DNA of 64,000 nt from a virus, in IMG/VR virus record IMGVR_UViG_3300015261_000001, positions 124,001 to 188,000 of that record; one strand, 5' to 3'. The notes beneath the pieces are model-generated. The model was not told the DNA's origin and made no database searches. It saw nothing but the letters and a program-made list of their open reading frames with translations. The translations under genes and the position numbers were made by a program. Below, piece after piece: positions 25,701 through 34,119 of this stretch. Position 1 is the first letter of the stretch. The number at the start of each line of letters is the position of its first letter.

Positions 25701-28108
25701 CGAACTACATGGTGTTGATGCAGAAGTACCGTCGTGGGCGTCCTGGCTTGGAATGGCAAACGCTGTCGGTAACTGCGCGCTACGAGATTGCTAAGGCGTT
25801 GATCGAGACTCAGGTCAAGATCGGTGTACTGGAAGTTTCGGTATGGCGTGTGACCAGTTCTCCTTTCGGCACTGGTTGGTCGACGCGTAAGTCTGACAAA
25901 GTCGACAAGATGTTGAACATATTGGCTGAGGCTTCTACCACAGCGAAGTTGAAAGACCCTGAGTTGGAAGCAGGCAAGACCAACAGCCAATCTTGGGCTA
26001 AAGCTATCAGTCCTCACAAGACAGGTGGCGAGTACACCGACAAGTATGCCAATACCCAAACGGCGGATCAATACAAGTCGCGGCGAGACACATTGGTAGG
26101 TGGCCAGTTCGGCACCAGCGGTGGTGGTACAGGTAATAGCTTTGGTCCGAACGGCGCCATGATGACGCCTGAGAACAAATACGGCTATCAACCGATTACG
26201 GGTGATTCGGATACCAGTCATTTGGATATGTCTGGTGTCTCGGCGAATGAAGGGACTGACAGTGGTGTTGCTGTTCCGAAGAAGTTAGCGGAGCAGTTGA
26301 TCATCCGTGAGATGTTGAAGCAGGGCTTTACTGATCCACGAGCAATCGCGGAGATGTTGGCACTGACCAACTACGAATCGGGTGGTTACAAGAAGACCAC
26401 TGAGAACATGAAGTACACCAGTCCTGAAAACTTGATGAAGACTTTCAGGGAAGTACGAAGTCTGGATCAAGCCCGTCAGTTGATCTCTCAGGGTGAGGTA
26501 GCAATCGCTAACACCGTTTACGGTGGTGGTAAAGGCGCGTCGCTGGGCAACACTCAACCTGGTGATGGTTACAAGTATCGTGGACGTGGGATGGTGCAAC
26601 TGACCGGTCGTGCGAACTACCGGAAGATTGGTGCAGAGTTGGGCATCGATCTGGAAGGCAATCCTCAGTTGGCCAGTACAGATCCGAACGTGATGGCTGC
26701 CATTGCGGTTAACTTCTTCAAGAACTCTAAGCTGTTGCAGAGTATCTCGACGACAGGTGACTTTGGTACTGCGGCTACAGGTCTGAACGGCGGCAACGCT
26801 CTGCCAGGCATGAGTCAGCGTTACAGCATGTACCTTGACTACCTGAAACAACTGCAAGGTGGTGAACTCAAAGCGGATGACTCGGCGATCACCGGTGATG
26901 TGGGTGCTCAAACGGGAAGTTCGTTGTATCGGAATACCCCAGGTTCCGCACCGGCTCCAAGTGGTGGGGGTTCTTCGACAGGCGGTGGGGGCGGCAGTGC
27001 TCCAATGATTGGTGGTGGTAACACTCCTTCGTTGGCTCCTCCTGCTGTAGGTGGTGGTCAGTACACGACACCACAGTCGATGGGTAGTGGCGGTGGTTAC
27101 GACGGCGGTGCAGACGCTGGCGGTGGTTTGGTTAACTCCAACTCCGCAAACGGGTCTGGTCTGAGGCTGAAAAGCTCTGAGACAATTGCCGGTGGTAGCC
27201 ATCACCCTGGTCTGGAAGCTTTGTGCAACATTATCCAGTCCCGAATCCCTGGGTTTAAACAGTTTACTGCTTTGAACGACGCATACCACGTGAAGAAAGG
27301 TTCCAAAGGCGGTCACCCGAAAGGATTGGCAGCTGACTTCACCTTGACTACGGGTATTGATGGCAGTGATCAGGCCGCTGGCATGGTTACGCAGATCTTA
27401 CGTCAGGCCGGGCTAGCCCCGAGCGAGTTCATCGTACTCAACGAGTACAAGCGGAAAACTGCGTTGGGCACAGGCGGTCACGTTCACGCAGGCTTTAAGA
27501 CTCCCGCGGCAGCCCAGAAGTTCTTGGATGCTTCCGGTGGTACTCAGCCTAACGGACAAGACACAACAGGTGCTGGTGGTGGTCCAGTTGCTCCAGTAGA
27601 AGCTTCGGCTGACGGTGGTGCAGCAGCGGAGCCACAAGGCATTCAACAGCCGGCCGGTGAGGCAGCGCAAGTTCCACTGCAACCTGTGTTGCGTCGCCCT
27701 CCACCCAACATGACCAACCCTGCTTACCAAGCTGTTCCATCTAACCCGGATGACGACAAGGGTGGACCAGATGAAGAAGAGGAAGGGTTCCCACAAGTCT
27801 CGCAAGAGCCTAAGGTTCAACGCCAACAGACGCAGTTGCCTCTGCCTGCTAACGGCCCAAGCTCTGGACCTCAACCGTTGCCGGAAGGCTACGAGAAGAA
27901 CAAAGAGCGGTATGCCGGGAATAACCCTATGGAGTCGTTGTCTGACATCCTTAGCGGCTTTAAGGATGAAGTGGCGAACGTCAGCAAAGCCGACGAAGAT
28001 CACTCCGGGTTGTTGGCGGGGATGAACAAACGTCTGGACAAGCTGATTGAGCTTCAGACTAAAGCGGTAGAAGGCAGCGCTAAAGATGGTGCTGTGCGCA
28101 TGAACTAA
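19760..28108 (+). CDS. Giant virion-associated lysin with GH19 and M15 domains
   Basis: 2782 residues; positional counterpart of phiKZ gp181, a structural cell-wall hydrolase. AAAGGAG lies 7 nt before the ATG. The N-terminal ~900 residues are mostly helical. Proline-rich linkers occur near 755-790 and 2650-2720. Hydrophobic Gly/Ala-rich segments lie near 925-965, 1410-1480 and 1535-1655, as in tape-measure or membrane-inserting proteins. A GH19 chitinase/lysozyme-like domain spans about 2172-2370, with NYESGG (Glu2206 probable catalyst). A Gly/Ser linker leads to an M15-type peptidase at about 2470-2590 with GHPKGLAAD and GGHVHAGF metal-ligand motifs. It would open a path through peptidoglycan at infection. 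Confidence 0.85.
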   Translation: MASSYDDDYDWGDDPFAGDIDFDTDFDKANKHGFLRSVATGFLSGVVEKTVGDTDARIDTMKMVLPRTWTSAFSTISDINRRRRALVDEMKGETFGVMEDLQYLAKRAADKVNKIAPNKIADQLTRFSENDFSSWEKADSGSGEQPLRVEGVEESEVNDLLNSEQVNNIQQRETAIEVGQSITTMITEVGGRTIGGLNTLNMGINRSNMLLENIVEYQRKVQLRNDSMKLNLMARQFLVSSRYYKFQEAAQHRVIKELRSIATSSAKSDYEKTTHSQAIRKTMRESVFNTVKTSFGGVADYIKERVGKDARTSTIGDIGEAASGLRMALEMTEGMDLNLGTILGNAAAGMFVNNLPRMVKSTKGRQYVDKFKKQFPDLSKWAEEAYKRIEDLGNVASYGLGNAEGMVNTLAEFYQGGFHYDEDQTYEEYVDSLPAGQKAVPKVHWALAKAGRSGVNKLNESVMNDMYHSTGTSYNLQRRTLKDGWEQTHWSKRSDRTLNEILPEWLSQIHLSLEKLRTGDDTMKAQSYDYVRGELVGHQQKVADTFNRVFDRQQFRSQADASMRVANSLDDAQELSDEAKKVLAMQLAKHADKKKGFSPYLYMNLETKGVEPRIAQEIKALMQRKFGITDEIHNEFKEGDDFQRNLKMIYLPTEEGRERAAKVLGDATNLGNFAPDISENLDVLRSNGYYKQLLEAGVITRVNGQDQVNVDLMWKTLQDFIDDPERKTVKGAPQDEPFRRSRPFGGPRGDRPKDEQNPNPPAPYLPAPIPPAPPQADPKPTGPAPWSGPSADAPLSVKGEYKDVMESSGKTLVEIRDAINGIGERLRKMPLGGGSGLDLTPLVDKLSEQNDKANTYMEQMLALATTRNDTLTKLLERTPIEEKLSPREEAEIKSQKAGLLDKLKNTSFRDFFNSGVNKLLDHEPLILGGLLGGIAGMAVYNPKAAALVAGGFAVASVYGKVRSMAFARHAKDTMDLYEEGADVPILEVFKLRRGDYYDMLSNRVIDSWEGITGSVKDLSNGAVIGAKRLSGKLFTEDNKEVFLKGLDKIREWAVKAFKWFDPFGRLKGMTDKVTKRFYQMDVYVEGEEEPALFGKNFKDGHYFVKDETGRLVQINGWNEITGAVYDKDGNTLISEEDYDRGLKTSMGASINKTQKTLGTVKKWGVDLFGMLKDKAAPHAKGALDKTKKHFKADYTPIVSSIDRIYHLLLKHWGYEEEEKPVPFASPESDVAKPDPNKPTEAAVLSEEDKKKEEEALIERRRLAKLRRNTKGTPQDLVDKADPPKDTPFTPPANESIHVSPSGSPENTGENASGVKSPTKPSDYSKHGIEGFAKRYPHMSKIFGSQTGKMDAQQEREEEEKKNTPHTKADAGDETRANSVADRANQKQKKKDGLVQDAIINIAENFGFGQKNNDELAKKKSVGLFGLLGGMFSGIASGIATLTSFFTSKILWKGLGTLFKFSTMGLKVLPAIGTGIAALVTGITTLIKTGSLGSAGADALDAMRGRRGPGSRRNGRRDRPTPGRRFGGGMGKLGAGMAITAGAGYLMDNGVIDEDSGMGQALEVAGTAASVYGAGQMAVGAAGALGVDIGVGTLAAGAGTVAAGVAGTAMFGGLVNMGIAAAPLLMNPYVLAALAVGAAGYGIYRFINRGGGKQIEIRMTQYGLSDPEGDLATKIRQAEDMLKDHVVIGNGRASLSKKAPIEQVVRLFMTDPTSKKELGDVFTWFNGRFKPVYMTYMACLDVVKIKSLKEYDESKSQDVYKVASQAHTGISGIMPLPYDIVANIDRENPLLNAKKTIIRVNNLLDELKKYVDRQSDSSELSPADVTTGQSKEGLEKERMNLEAKLANPNTEWTRDNTKWNAMDRLKDVNGEIAKLNSIYKSGEMVTQIYISDLLPDGKPMDMLTAIRVAAYGNDENIPWRVEAVLKLERHCETLFKVTGDKAVFTGEVGDLFNRFKEAFRVDEKYADDWCIWFRDRFLPVLTNYMVLMQKYRRGRPGLEWQTLSVTARYEIAKALIETQVKIGVLEVSVWRVTSSPFGTGWSTRKSDKVDKMLNILAEASTTAKLKDPELEAGKTNSQSWAKAISPHKTGGEYTDKYANTQTADQYKSRRDTLVGGQFGTSGGGTGNSFGPNGAMMTPENKYGYQPITGDSDTSHLDMSGVSANEGTDSGVAVPKKLAEQLIIREMLKQGFTDPRAIAEMLALTNYESGGYKKTTENMKYTSPENLMKTFREVRSLDQARQLISQGEVAIANTVYGGGKGASLGNTQPGDGYKYRGRGMVQLTGRANYRKIGAELGIDLEGNPQLASTDPNVMAAIAVNFFKNSKLLQSISTTGDFGTAATGLNGGNALPGMSQRYSMYLDYLKQLQGGELKADDSAITGDVGAQTGSSLYRNTPGSAPAPSGGGSSTGGGGGSAPMIGGGNTPSLAPPAVGGGQYTTPQSMGSGGGYDGGADAGGGLVNSNSANGSGLRLKSSETIAGGSHHPGLEALCNIIQSRIPGFKQFTALNDAYHVKKGSKGGHPKGLAADFTLTTGIDGSDQAAGMVTQILRQAGLAPSEFIVLNEYKRKTALGTGGHVHAGFKTPAAAQKFLDASGGTQPNGQDTTGAGGGPVAPVEASADGGAAAEPQGIQQPAGEAAQVPLQPVLRRPPPNMTNPAYQAVPSNPDDDKGGPDEEEEGFPQVSQEPKVQRQQTQLPLPANGPSSGPQPLPEGYEKNKERYAGNNPMESLSDILSGFKDEVANVSKADEDHSGLLAGMNKRLDKLIELQTKAVEGSAKDGAVRMN

Positions 28109-28116
28109 ACTTGGTG

Positions 28117-28140
28117 GGGGAGTACTCCGGTGCTCCCCTT
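28117..28140 (+). terminator. Hairpin after the giant lysin gene
   Basis: GGGGAG and CTCCCC pair across a ~10-nt loop, followed by TTTCCTTTT, between the lysin stop and the next plus-strand gene. Read-through is possible because the next gene has the same orientation. Confidence 0.6.
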
Positions 28141-28166
28141 TCCTTTTAACCATAGAGACTTTAAAC

Positions 28167-30353
28167 ATGGCTCAGGTTACTACACGAGATCGGGACATCA
28201 TCACGAAGTCGTTCCGTATGCTGACCCGCGGTATTGCCCCGAGCGAAGCATTAGACATTCTTGATTGGGACAAATACTTCAACGTCTTCAGCAGTGCAAC
28301 AGGTGACAACCGTTATCTGAACCCAATCGCTCAATGGAGTCCTGCCACTGACCCGCGTTACGGTCGGTTGATGCAGACGCCTGAAGGTGGGTTTGGTTCG
28401 CTGTACAAAGAGATGTACGATGACAACGCAACCCTGCTGACCCTCACCCCTGGTGTGGCGCAGTTCTCAGGCTTGCTGAGTTTCATCACGAACATGTTCT
28501 CGCCAACCGCCGCGATCATTGCGAACAAGGGTCGGGCACCCGGTCTGGCGTTCTACATGGGTCAGGCTATGGGGTCGATTGCGTTCTGGCCAATGCAGCT
28601 TATCAGCATGGGTACACAGTTCCTGCAATTCCTCATGGACTCTCCCCGTCACAACTTCTACACCGTTAAACCAGCGATGGGTGCTTTCACCATGGCGGCT
28701 ACCGGTGTGCTCAACGACCTGATGGTGAAGCTGGGTTACATCGACCCACTGCTGCCTAAACGGGCTCAAGAGCAAAGCGACCCGCTGTACGGTTTGAAGC
28801 CAGACTACGACAACAGCAAGGCGGTCTCTGAACTGAGTCAGCTGATGCCCGACGTAGTAAACGCCGACGGCACCATCGATCTAATGCGTTTGGTCATGAA
28901 AGGTACGCGTAAGCACCGTGTCATGGTCAAGCGTTTGGCAGAGATGGACAACGATACAAACTTGGCAACGGTTGAGGACAAACTCTCCCGGGCTAAGCAG
29001 ATCATTCAAGAAGTCACATTCGACCAGAGTGTTACCGCTGGTAATCCTTCTCAAGATTTTGTTGAAAAGGAAATGGGTACTGTTGGTAAGTACCGGGGTG
29101 ATGGCGAAGCGATGTACATTGAACAGGACAGTGCGTACCTGAGTCAGTCAGCGTACGAGAACATTAACAACGCAGATCAAGGGTTAGGTGGTTTAGGTGG
29201 CAGTACAGGTGGTGGAAGTACGGGCGGCGGCAACACAGCCGGTGGAATGCAAGATATGGGAACGGCTGGCACTTATGGTACTGGGACTCCTCCTATAAAC
29301 CCTAACGAGCGAGCAGGGCGTCCGGGTATGGCAACACCGGATGGTTCCAACAACCCCAACGTGAATGGTGGTAGCCAGATCTACTACGAAGACAACCCGA
29401 ACAACCGTACTTGGGCTGGCGACGTATTCGACTTGGTGAACACTGCTGTGCACGGCGGTATGGACGCGATTACTTTCCGCGTGGAAGGTGGTAGTGGTTC
29501 AGTACGTGACAGTTTCTCTAACGGTCACACTCAGTCCCCTATGGCCGAGAAGTTCAACTCGGTGGTTCGCTCAGCGAACGACTTCCGCTTTGACGTAGCG
29601 GCGGGTAACATCGGTAACGCTTTGATCGACGGTATTGTGAACACCATCAAAGAAGGTGCGATCGGTGCGTTGTCGGGTTCGGTGATTGGCAACATCCCGC
29701 TGGCGTTGGCGAACAACTCCTATGTGAAGATTCCTGATCACTGGAGTGAGTCGAGCAGTAACCTGCATAAAGAAAGCTACACCTTCCACTTCCGTTGCAA
29801 CTACGCTCACCCGTATGAGCAGGTTGTTAAGTTGTGGGTGCCATTCTCGTTGTTGCTGACGATGGTGGCTGGCTTTACTGCGGGTGGTTCGACTTACACC
29901 TCGCCTTTCTACATGAAAGCGTTCAGTAAGTCGCGTACTGTGATCCGTACCGGACTGTGTACTCAGATGGACTTCGAGTTCGGTTCGGGTAACGCGGGTT
30001 GGACTAAAGATCGTAAGCCATTGAACTTGACAGTGAACGCAACTTTCACTGACTTGGAACCTCTGGTAACGGTACCAATCGATCGTTCGATCAGTGTGTT
30101 GGACTTGACCAACCCGAATGCTCTGCTGCAACGGATCTTGTCGGATGATACGGCGTTCACCAACTACCTGACTCGTTTGGCGGGTGTGGATTACTTGGAT
30201 ACCGTGTTGAAGTACTCCCGACTGAACCGTCAGTTGACTCAAACCTTGTTGGGGATTAAGCAGAGCTATCGTGCAGATAACTTTGCTTCCAAGATCAGTG
30301 ACTCCATCGTGGGCGACTTGTCGCGGATCTTCATCAAGCCGATGGCACGTTAA
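28167..30353 (+). CDS. Virion structural protein
   Basis: 728 residues. The N-terminal ~310 residues include hydrophobic, Met- and Phe-rich helices (about 95-165). A flexible Gly/Ser/Thr-rich linker runs from about 340 to 420. The C-terminal half (about 430-728) is a beta-rich domain with FHFRCNYAHPYEQVVKLWVP and a hydrophobic stretch near 560. It directly follows the lysin gene and ends before a bidirectional terminator, so a tail or baseplate role is likely by context. RBS is weak. No catalytic motif seen. Confidence 0.6.
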   Translation: MAQVTTRDRDIITKSFRMLTRGIAPSEALDILDWDKYFNVFSSATGDNRYLNPIAQWSPATDPRYGRLMQTPEGGFGSLYKEMYDDNATLLTLTPGVAQFSGLLSFITNMFSPTAAIIANKGRAPGLAFYMGQAMGSIAFWPMQLISMGTQFLQFLMDSPRHNFYTVKPAMGAFTMAATGVLNDLMVKLGYIDPLLPKRAQEQSDPLYGLKPDYDNSKAVSELSQLMPDVVNADGTIDLMRLVMKGTRKHRVMVKRLAEMDNDTNLATVEDKLSRAKQIIQEVTFDQSVTAGNPSQDFVEKEMGTVGKYRGDGEAMYIEQDSAYLSQSAYENINNADQGLGGLGGSTGGGSTGGGNTAGGMQDMGTAGTYGTGTPPINPNERAGRPGMATPDGSNNPNVNGGSQIYYEDNPNNRTWAGDVFDLVNTAVHGGMDAITFRVEGGSGSVRDSFSNGHTQSPMAEKFNSVVRSANDFRFDVAAGNIGNALIDGIVNTIKEGAIGALSGSVIGNIPLALANNSYVKIPDHWSESSSNLHKESYTFHFRCNYAHPYEQVVKLWVPFSLLLTMVAGFTAGGSTYTSPFYMKAFSKSRTVIRTGLCTQMDFEFGSGNAGWTKDRKPLNLTVNATFTDLEPLVTVPIDRSISVLDLTNPNALLQRILSDDTAFTNYLTRLAGVDYLDTVLKYSRLNRQLTQTLLGIKQSYRADNFASKISDSIVGDLSRIFIKPMAR

Positions 30354-30372
30354 GGCAAAAAAAAACCCTATA

Positions 30373-30402
30373 CCTACCTTCCCGGTCACCCGGGAAGGTA
30401 GG
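30373..30402. terminator. Bidirectional terminator
   Basis: A 13-bp stem CCTACCTTCCCGG/CCGGGAAGGTAGG with loop TCAC lies between convergent genes. On the minus strand it is followed by GTATAGGGTTTTTTTTTGCC. Confidence 0.9.
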
Positions 30403-30409
30403 GAAGGAC

Positions 30410-31507
30410 TTATAAGAGGTTGATGGGTGCATCGGGGAAAGAACCGCTGAGTGCAGCCAACGCACTGCCTTCGCTAAACATACCGCGTGTACACAGCAGA
30501 GGAATCAACTCTTCAACCGGACTGAGTAGAGTAACCATGTCAGGACTGATACGAGAAGTAATCCCCAGATTATAAGCCCGCCCAAATTCCGTTTCACGAT
30601 AGTACCAGTTAGGTCCAATAACAACGTTGAGGAGGTTCAACAGTTTGGTACGCAGTACCGGGTAGTCTTCCGGGTAAGCGTCATCAGCAAAGGTGAACTT
30701 GGAAAACAAGGTAGCCACAAAAGTAGGGTACTTGTTCAACAAAGCGTTACGACCCTGCACATCGAGCATAGCCACAACAGCATCTACGCTTTCGATGTCA
30801 CCGTTGGTGATCATGTGTTGCATGGCTTGAATGAACGCATCCTGACGCAAGCCGACGTAAGGGTAATTGTCCCACAACGATTTGTAGGCGTCCTTCATAC
30901 CAAACAGCGCGGTGTTGTACAAGATCGAGTTGTACATTGACGACTTAACCGAAACATCGACAAAGTCGTCGAGACCAGTTAACTTCACCAACCCATCGAG
31001 TACGGCGTTACCCATGTTGCCACGCCAGTTACCGTTAACGCTAAACGTTTTACCGTTGGTCTGAATCAACTGCCCCACGTTTAAACCAGTGAGGCGCTTG
31101 AACTCGTTGGTAGCCATGTTAGCGATTTGCTGCATGGCGCCAGTTTGACCATACACCGGATAGCCGAGGTTGCCACCGACCGCGCTGATGATGTCGTCAG
31201 TGTCGAACTTGACACCGTCGGGACCGACCTTAATAGCCTTGGTCAGGTCTACCGTGTTGAGCAGACCACCAGAGAGTGCGCCAACAATACCGTCCAGCTG
31301 CTCAACGATGCTAGAACGATAGTTGGTAATACGACCCTTAACACTGGTGTCGTTTTGGTTAGTGAGCGCAATACCTTCTTGTAGGCGATTAGTGGTAACG
31401 TCGATTGGCGTAAGGACGTTCCCCTTGACATCCTGCATCGAGGTATTGGTACTTTTCTTAAACGATTGCAACCCCTTGTCGAGGTCAAATCCATCGAGAA
31501 GTCCCAT
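30410..31507 (-). CDS. Hypothetical virion protein
   Basis: 365 residues from the ATG at 31507 (MGLLDGFDLDKG), with TGGAG upstream; the longer frame to 31579 runs through a terminator hairpin and is rejected. Mostly helical, Asn- and Leu-rich, no signal peptide. Located between structural genes, it may be a tail component, but no family was recognised. Confidence 0.6.
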   Translation of the reverse strand: MGLLDGFDLDKGLQSFKKSTNTSMQDVKGNVLTPIDVTTNRLQEGIALTNQNDTSVKGRITNYRSSIVEQLDGIVGALSGGLLNTVDLTKAIKVGPDGVKFDTDDIISAVGGNLGYPVYGQTGAMQQIANMATNEFKRLTGLNVGQLIQTNGKTFSVNGNWRGNMGNAVLDGLVKLTGLDDFVDVSVKSSMYNSILYNTALFGMKDAYKSLWDNYPYVGLRQDAFIQAMQHMITNGDIESVDAVVAMLDVQGRNALLNKYPTFVATLFSKFTFADDAYPEDYPVLRTKLLNLLNVVIGPNWYYRETEFGRAYNLGITSRISPDMVTLLSPVEELIPLLCTRGMFSEGSALAALSGSFPDAPINLL

Positions 31508-31543
31508 GAATGTAAAACTCCAGAAAAAAAAATAGGTGACCAA

Positions 31544-31569
31544 GAGTAGGTGGGCATGCCCACCTACTC
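31544..31569 (-). terminator. Perfect palindromic terminator
   Basis: GAGTAGGTGGGCA and TGCCCACCTACTC form a 26-nt perfect palindrome directly after the stop at 31576. The minus strand continues TTGGTCACCTATTTTTTTTTC. Confidence 0.8.
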
Positions 31570-31575
31570 CTGCAA

Positions 31576-32130
31576 TCATTCTTTCGACGGGGCTTCATCT
31601 ACGATCAGTGGTTTCTTCAAGCGGGAGCTGCCTACTACCCGAATGTTTTCACTGACCTCAAATACTTCCCCGTTTTCGTCAACCACTTCAATAGTGATTT
31701 TGCAAGACTGCATCCGTATAATTGACAAGCCTTCCAGAAGTTTGTTGAAAGTCAACGTGTGCTTTTGGAAGTAAGTATCTTTAATGTTGCCTTGTCGAGT
31801 TACCCGTTCAATCTTGGCACGCTGTGGATCCTCTGTCGTGACCACGTAATCCAGATAGTCCCTTAAGTAAGCTGCCCATTTACGAGGGTTCATACCTAAT
31901 TTGTTCAGTATCCCACGGAATAAACGCGCGGGTGCATCGTGTAACTGATTATCTGGAACGTATTTGTGCGAAATGCCGTCCATACGCGCGGCACGTAGTT
32001 TGCGTTCTCCTGCTTGATTAGATGTTTGAGCGGCCGGTGGTTCTTCTGCGACGGTCTTGTGAGGAACTTTCTTGTCAGACCATCGTGACATCCTGCCCGC
32101 TACCGGAGTGAGTTGTCTTCCTTTTTCCAT
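31576..32130 (-). CDS. Hypothetical basic protein
   Basis: 184 residues. The first ~60 are strongly basic and low in hydrophobics (GRQLTPVAGRMSRWSDKKV), then comes a more structured domain with a beta-rich end. GGAGG lies 5 nt before the ATG, which directly follows the stop of the 198-residue gene. A nucleic-acid contact through the basic N-terminus is possible but inferred. Confidence 0.6.
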   Translation of the reverse strand: MEKGRQLTPVAGRMSRWSDKKVPHKTVAEEPPAAQTSNQAGERKLRAARMDGISHKYVPDNQLHDAPARLFRGILNKLGMNPRKWAAYLRDYLDYVVTTEDPQRAKIERVTRQGNIKDTYFQKHTLTFNKLLEGLSIIRMQSCKITIEVVDENGEVFEVSENIRVVGSSRLKKPLIVDEAPSKE

Positions 32131-32727
32131 CTACCCTCCCGTACGCTGTGTCAACACTACTATCAAAGATTGAATAAGATCCAAGATAAGTAGCCGGAAC
32201 CACTTACTACCAATAAAGGTTTCAGTGACTTCGTTACATTCAATTTCCTTCTGAGTAAACGGAATACCGTCCTCATCAGGTCCCCGAGGCACTTTACTGC
32301 AATACACATGAAGCAACCAGGTCATACCGCTAACGAATCCGTTGTACGAGAACTCGTTACTGAACCAATCCAGAAACTCGTCGCGTCGACCTGCCCCAAC
32401 CGACTTGAAGAATTCTTCGTGACTGACGTACACACCGTTAGTGAGTTTGTCTAACAGCTTGTGAGCGTCTCCAGAGGTCTTTGTGTGAGCAATCATGACG
32501 TAGTTATGAAAGTTACTCACATCGATGTCTAAAGGGGCTTTCAGGGCCTTTAAACAATCGTATAGATCATGTAGCTGGGTAGAGAACCGAACCGATGCAC
32601 TGGAGAACCGCGCTTCGATTGTTTCCAATCGGGTCAACAGCGATTTATCCAGTCTGGATTGAAAGTGATCCCCCACTACCGGCCAGCCACTCATTACTTT
32701 CAACATGCCGTGCTGCGTTAGTTTCAT
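32131..32727 (-). CDS. Hypothetical protein behind an early-type promoter
   Basis: 198 residues from the second of two close ATGs (32727), which sits 8 nt from AGGAG; the first ATG at 32733 is too near the RBS. Helical with several Cys residues and a hydrophobic C-terminus (LLILDLIQSLIVVL) that could be a membrane-associated helix. The promoter at 32755 drives this gene and the following 184-residue gene. Confidence 0.6.
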   Translation of the reverse strand: MKLTQHGMLKVMSGWPVVGDHFQSRLDKSLLTRLETIEARFSSASVRFSTQLHDLYDCLKALKAPLDIDVSNFHNYVMIAHTKTSGDAHKLLDKLTNGVYVSHEEFFKSVGAGRRDEFLDWFSNEFSYNGFVSGMTWLLHVYCSKVPRGPDEDGIPFTQKEIECNEVTETFIGSKWFRLLILDLIQSLIVVLTQRTGG

Positions 32728-32754
32728 AAGCATCGCTCCTAATATTCTGTATTA

Positions 32755-32764
32755 GTAATATAGG
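32755..32764 (-). promoter_or_regulatory. Early-type promoter motif CCTATATTAC
   Basis: Minus strand: TTTTAGACCTATATTACTAATACAG, about 28 bp upstream of the ATG at 32727. The leader can form CTAATA/TATTAG. The motif lies only 12 bp from the start of the divergent plus-strand gene at 32776. Confidence 0.6.
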
Positions 32765-32775
32765 TCTAAAATACC

Positions 32776-33288
32776 ATGGACAACCAAGAGAAACCCAAGA
32801 AAGAATACAAAAAGGCCGAACCACTTGATATGGATAAAATGCAGAAGGTGCTTGAAGAGCTTCGCATTGCAATGGTCGGTACTGAAGAAGACGTGGATCA
32901 GGAAGCTCTGGTCAAGATGATCCAGAAGAACCGCGCCTTCCTGCTCGAGTACGCCATGGCGGCCTACCTGGACAACCCTCGGAACGGTGAACTGTTGGGC
33001 AGTGTGACCTCGATCATCGCTGCTCTGGAAAAGTGCGTTCGTGAAGATCGTAAAGAACGCATGAAGAAGAAGGACCAGGAAAACAACGCCATCGGCTTCA
33101 ACCAGATGATGGAAGCGCTGCAAAACATCTCCAACGGTGGTGTGCGCATGCCGGTGTTCGACTTCAAAGACTTCATCCTCGATCCGAACAAACCCATCAT
33201 GGAAACTGACGCTACGATGGACCCGATCAATGATGATGAGTTGGTCATGGGAAATGCGCTGGTCGATATAGATGGTCAAGCGGTATAA
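32776..33288 (+). CDS. Small acidic protein, possibly terminase small subunit-like
   Basis: 170 residues, no good RBS before the ATG at 32776. Residues about 62-100 (YLDNPRNGELLGSVTSI followed by a charged coiled helix, REDRKERMKKKDQE) resemble the central helical hairpin of T4 gp16-type small terminases (pattern N/S-PR then a helix). The C-terminal 50 residues are acidic. No large terminase is present in the window to support this. It could instead be an unrelated helical adaptor. Terminated by the hairpin at 33307. Confidence 0.45.
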   Translation: MDNQEKPKKEYKKAEPLDMDKMQKVLEELRIAMVGTEEDVDQEALVKMIQKNRAFLLEYAMAAYLDNPRNGELLGSVTSIIAALEKCVREDRKERMKKKDQENNAIGFNQMMEALQNISNGGVRMPVFDFKDFILDPNKPIMETDATMDPINDDELVMGNALVDIDGQAV

Positions 33289-33306
33289 GAAAAAATGAAC
33301 ATACTA

Positions 33307-33338
33307 CTAACTGTGCAGGGTCGCCCCTGCACAGTTAG
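33307..33338. terminator. Bidirectional terminator
   Basis: A 14-bp stem CTAACTGTGCAGGG/CCCTGCACAGTTAG with a 4-nt loop between convergent genes. Confidence 0.85.
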
Positions 33339-33345
33339 GTATGGG

Positions 33346-34119
33346 TTATTCATAGTCGTAGAACGACCGGTCAATCGGCACAACCTTGAAAACCGCCGCA
33401 ACGCCCAAGGAACAGGCAAAGATACGATCGCCAATGGAACCTTCGAATGCTTCGTTTTCCTGTACCAACAGATCTGGCACAATAAACGTAGTACCCGGAA
33501 TAGGTGGGCTGCCGATGCTGTCCATCAGAGGTTTGTATTCCTCGTTGAGCAGCAGGTCGTACTTAAACACGTAGTCGAACTGCTTGTAGTAGTTAACCGT
33601 AGCAGAACGCGTGTCAGCAGAGATCACCTTGACATCCACTCGACCGCCGAAGCGAGTCTTGCAGTGAGCCACCAGACTTTCGCTCAACGCATCGTCGAAC
33701 TCGTACGGGAACACGTTGATCGTCAACACCACACCCTTAATCGAGATCGGTGCTTCCGTCAACTGCTCCTGATCCACCACCACCTTCAAGAACTTGTTCA
33801 TGAAGTTAGTCGGGTAGTAACCGAACGCCCAGTCCTTGATCGAACGCTGTTTCACCAAGGCTTTCAGCTTTGCTTTGTCGAACTGAATGAATGGATACTC
33901 GAAAGTGTCCATCCGGCGTTGTTGATAGTTCCGAGCAACGTACAGATCCCACAGCTTGTCGCCTTCCAGTCGTCGGCGCTCATTGAACTCAGCCACTTCA
34001 TCTTCGGTGGCGTTGTCTTTGAGACCGGTCATGCCAGCAGTGATGAACTTCTGGATGAGAGCACGGCGGTAATCGAACAAACTGTCAACGTCAGCATACG
34101 CTTCAATCGTCTTGTTCAT
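33346..34119 (-). CDS. Hypothetical virion-type protein
   Basis: 257 residues with a very strong RBS (AAGGAGGT) and an ATGA overlap with the 146-residue gene upstream. A charged helical N-terminus is followed by a beta-rich C-terminal half with Tyr/Phe clusters. No motif recognised. It is the last gene of the minus-strand run from the recombinase. Confidence 0.55.
   Translation of the reverse strand: MNKTIEAYADVDSLFDYRRALIQKFITAGMTGLKDNATEDEVAEFNERRRLEGDKLWDLYVARNYQQRRMDTFEYPFIQFDKAKLKALVKQRSIKDWAFGYYPTNFMNKFLKVVVDQEQLTEAPISIKGVVLTINVFPYEFDDALSESLVAHCKTRFGGRVDVKVISADTRSATVNYYKQFDYVFKYDLLLNEEYKPLMDSIGSPPIPGTTFIVPDLLVQENEAFEGSIGDRIFACSLGVAAVFKVVPIDRSFYDYE

Noticed and set aside
32776-33288. 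Calling this gene the terminase small subunit outright
   Set aside because: Only a short helical pattern fits and no large terminase is in the window; kept as a low-confidence possibility.
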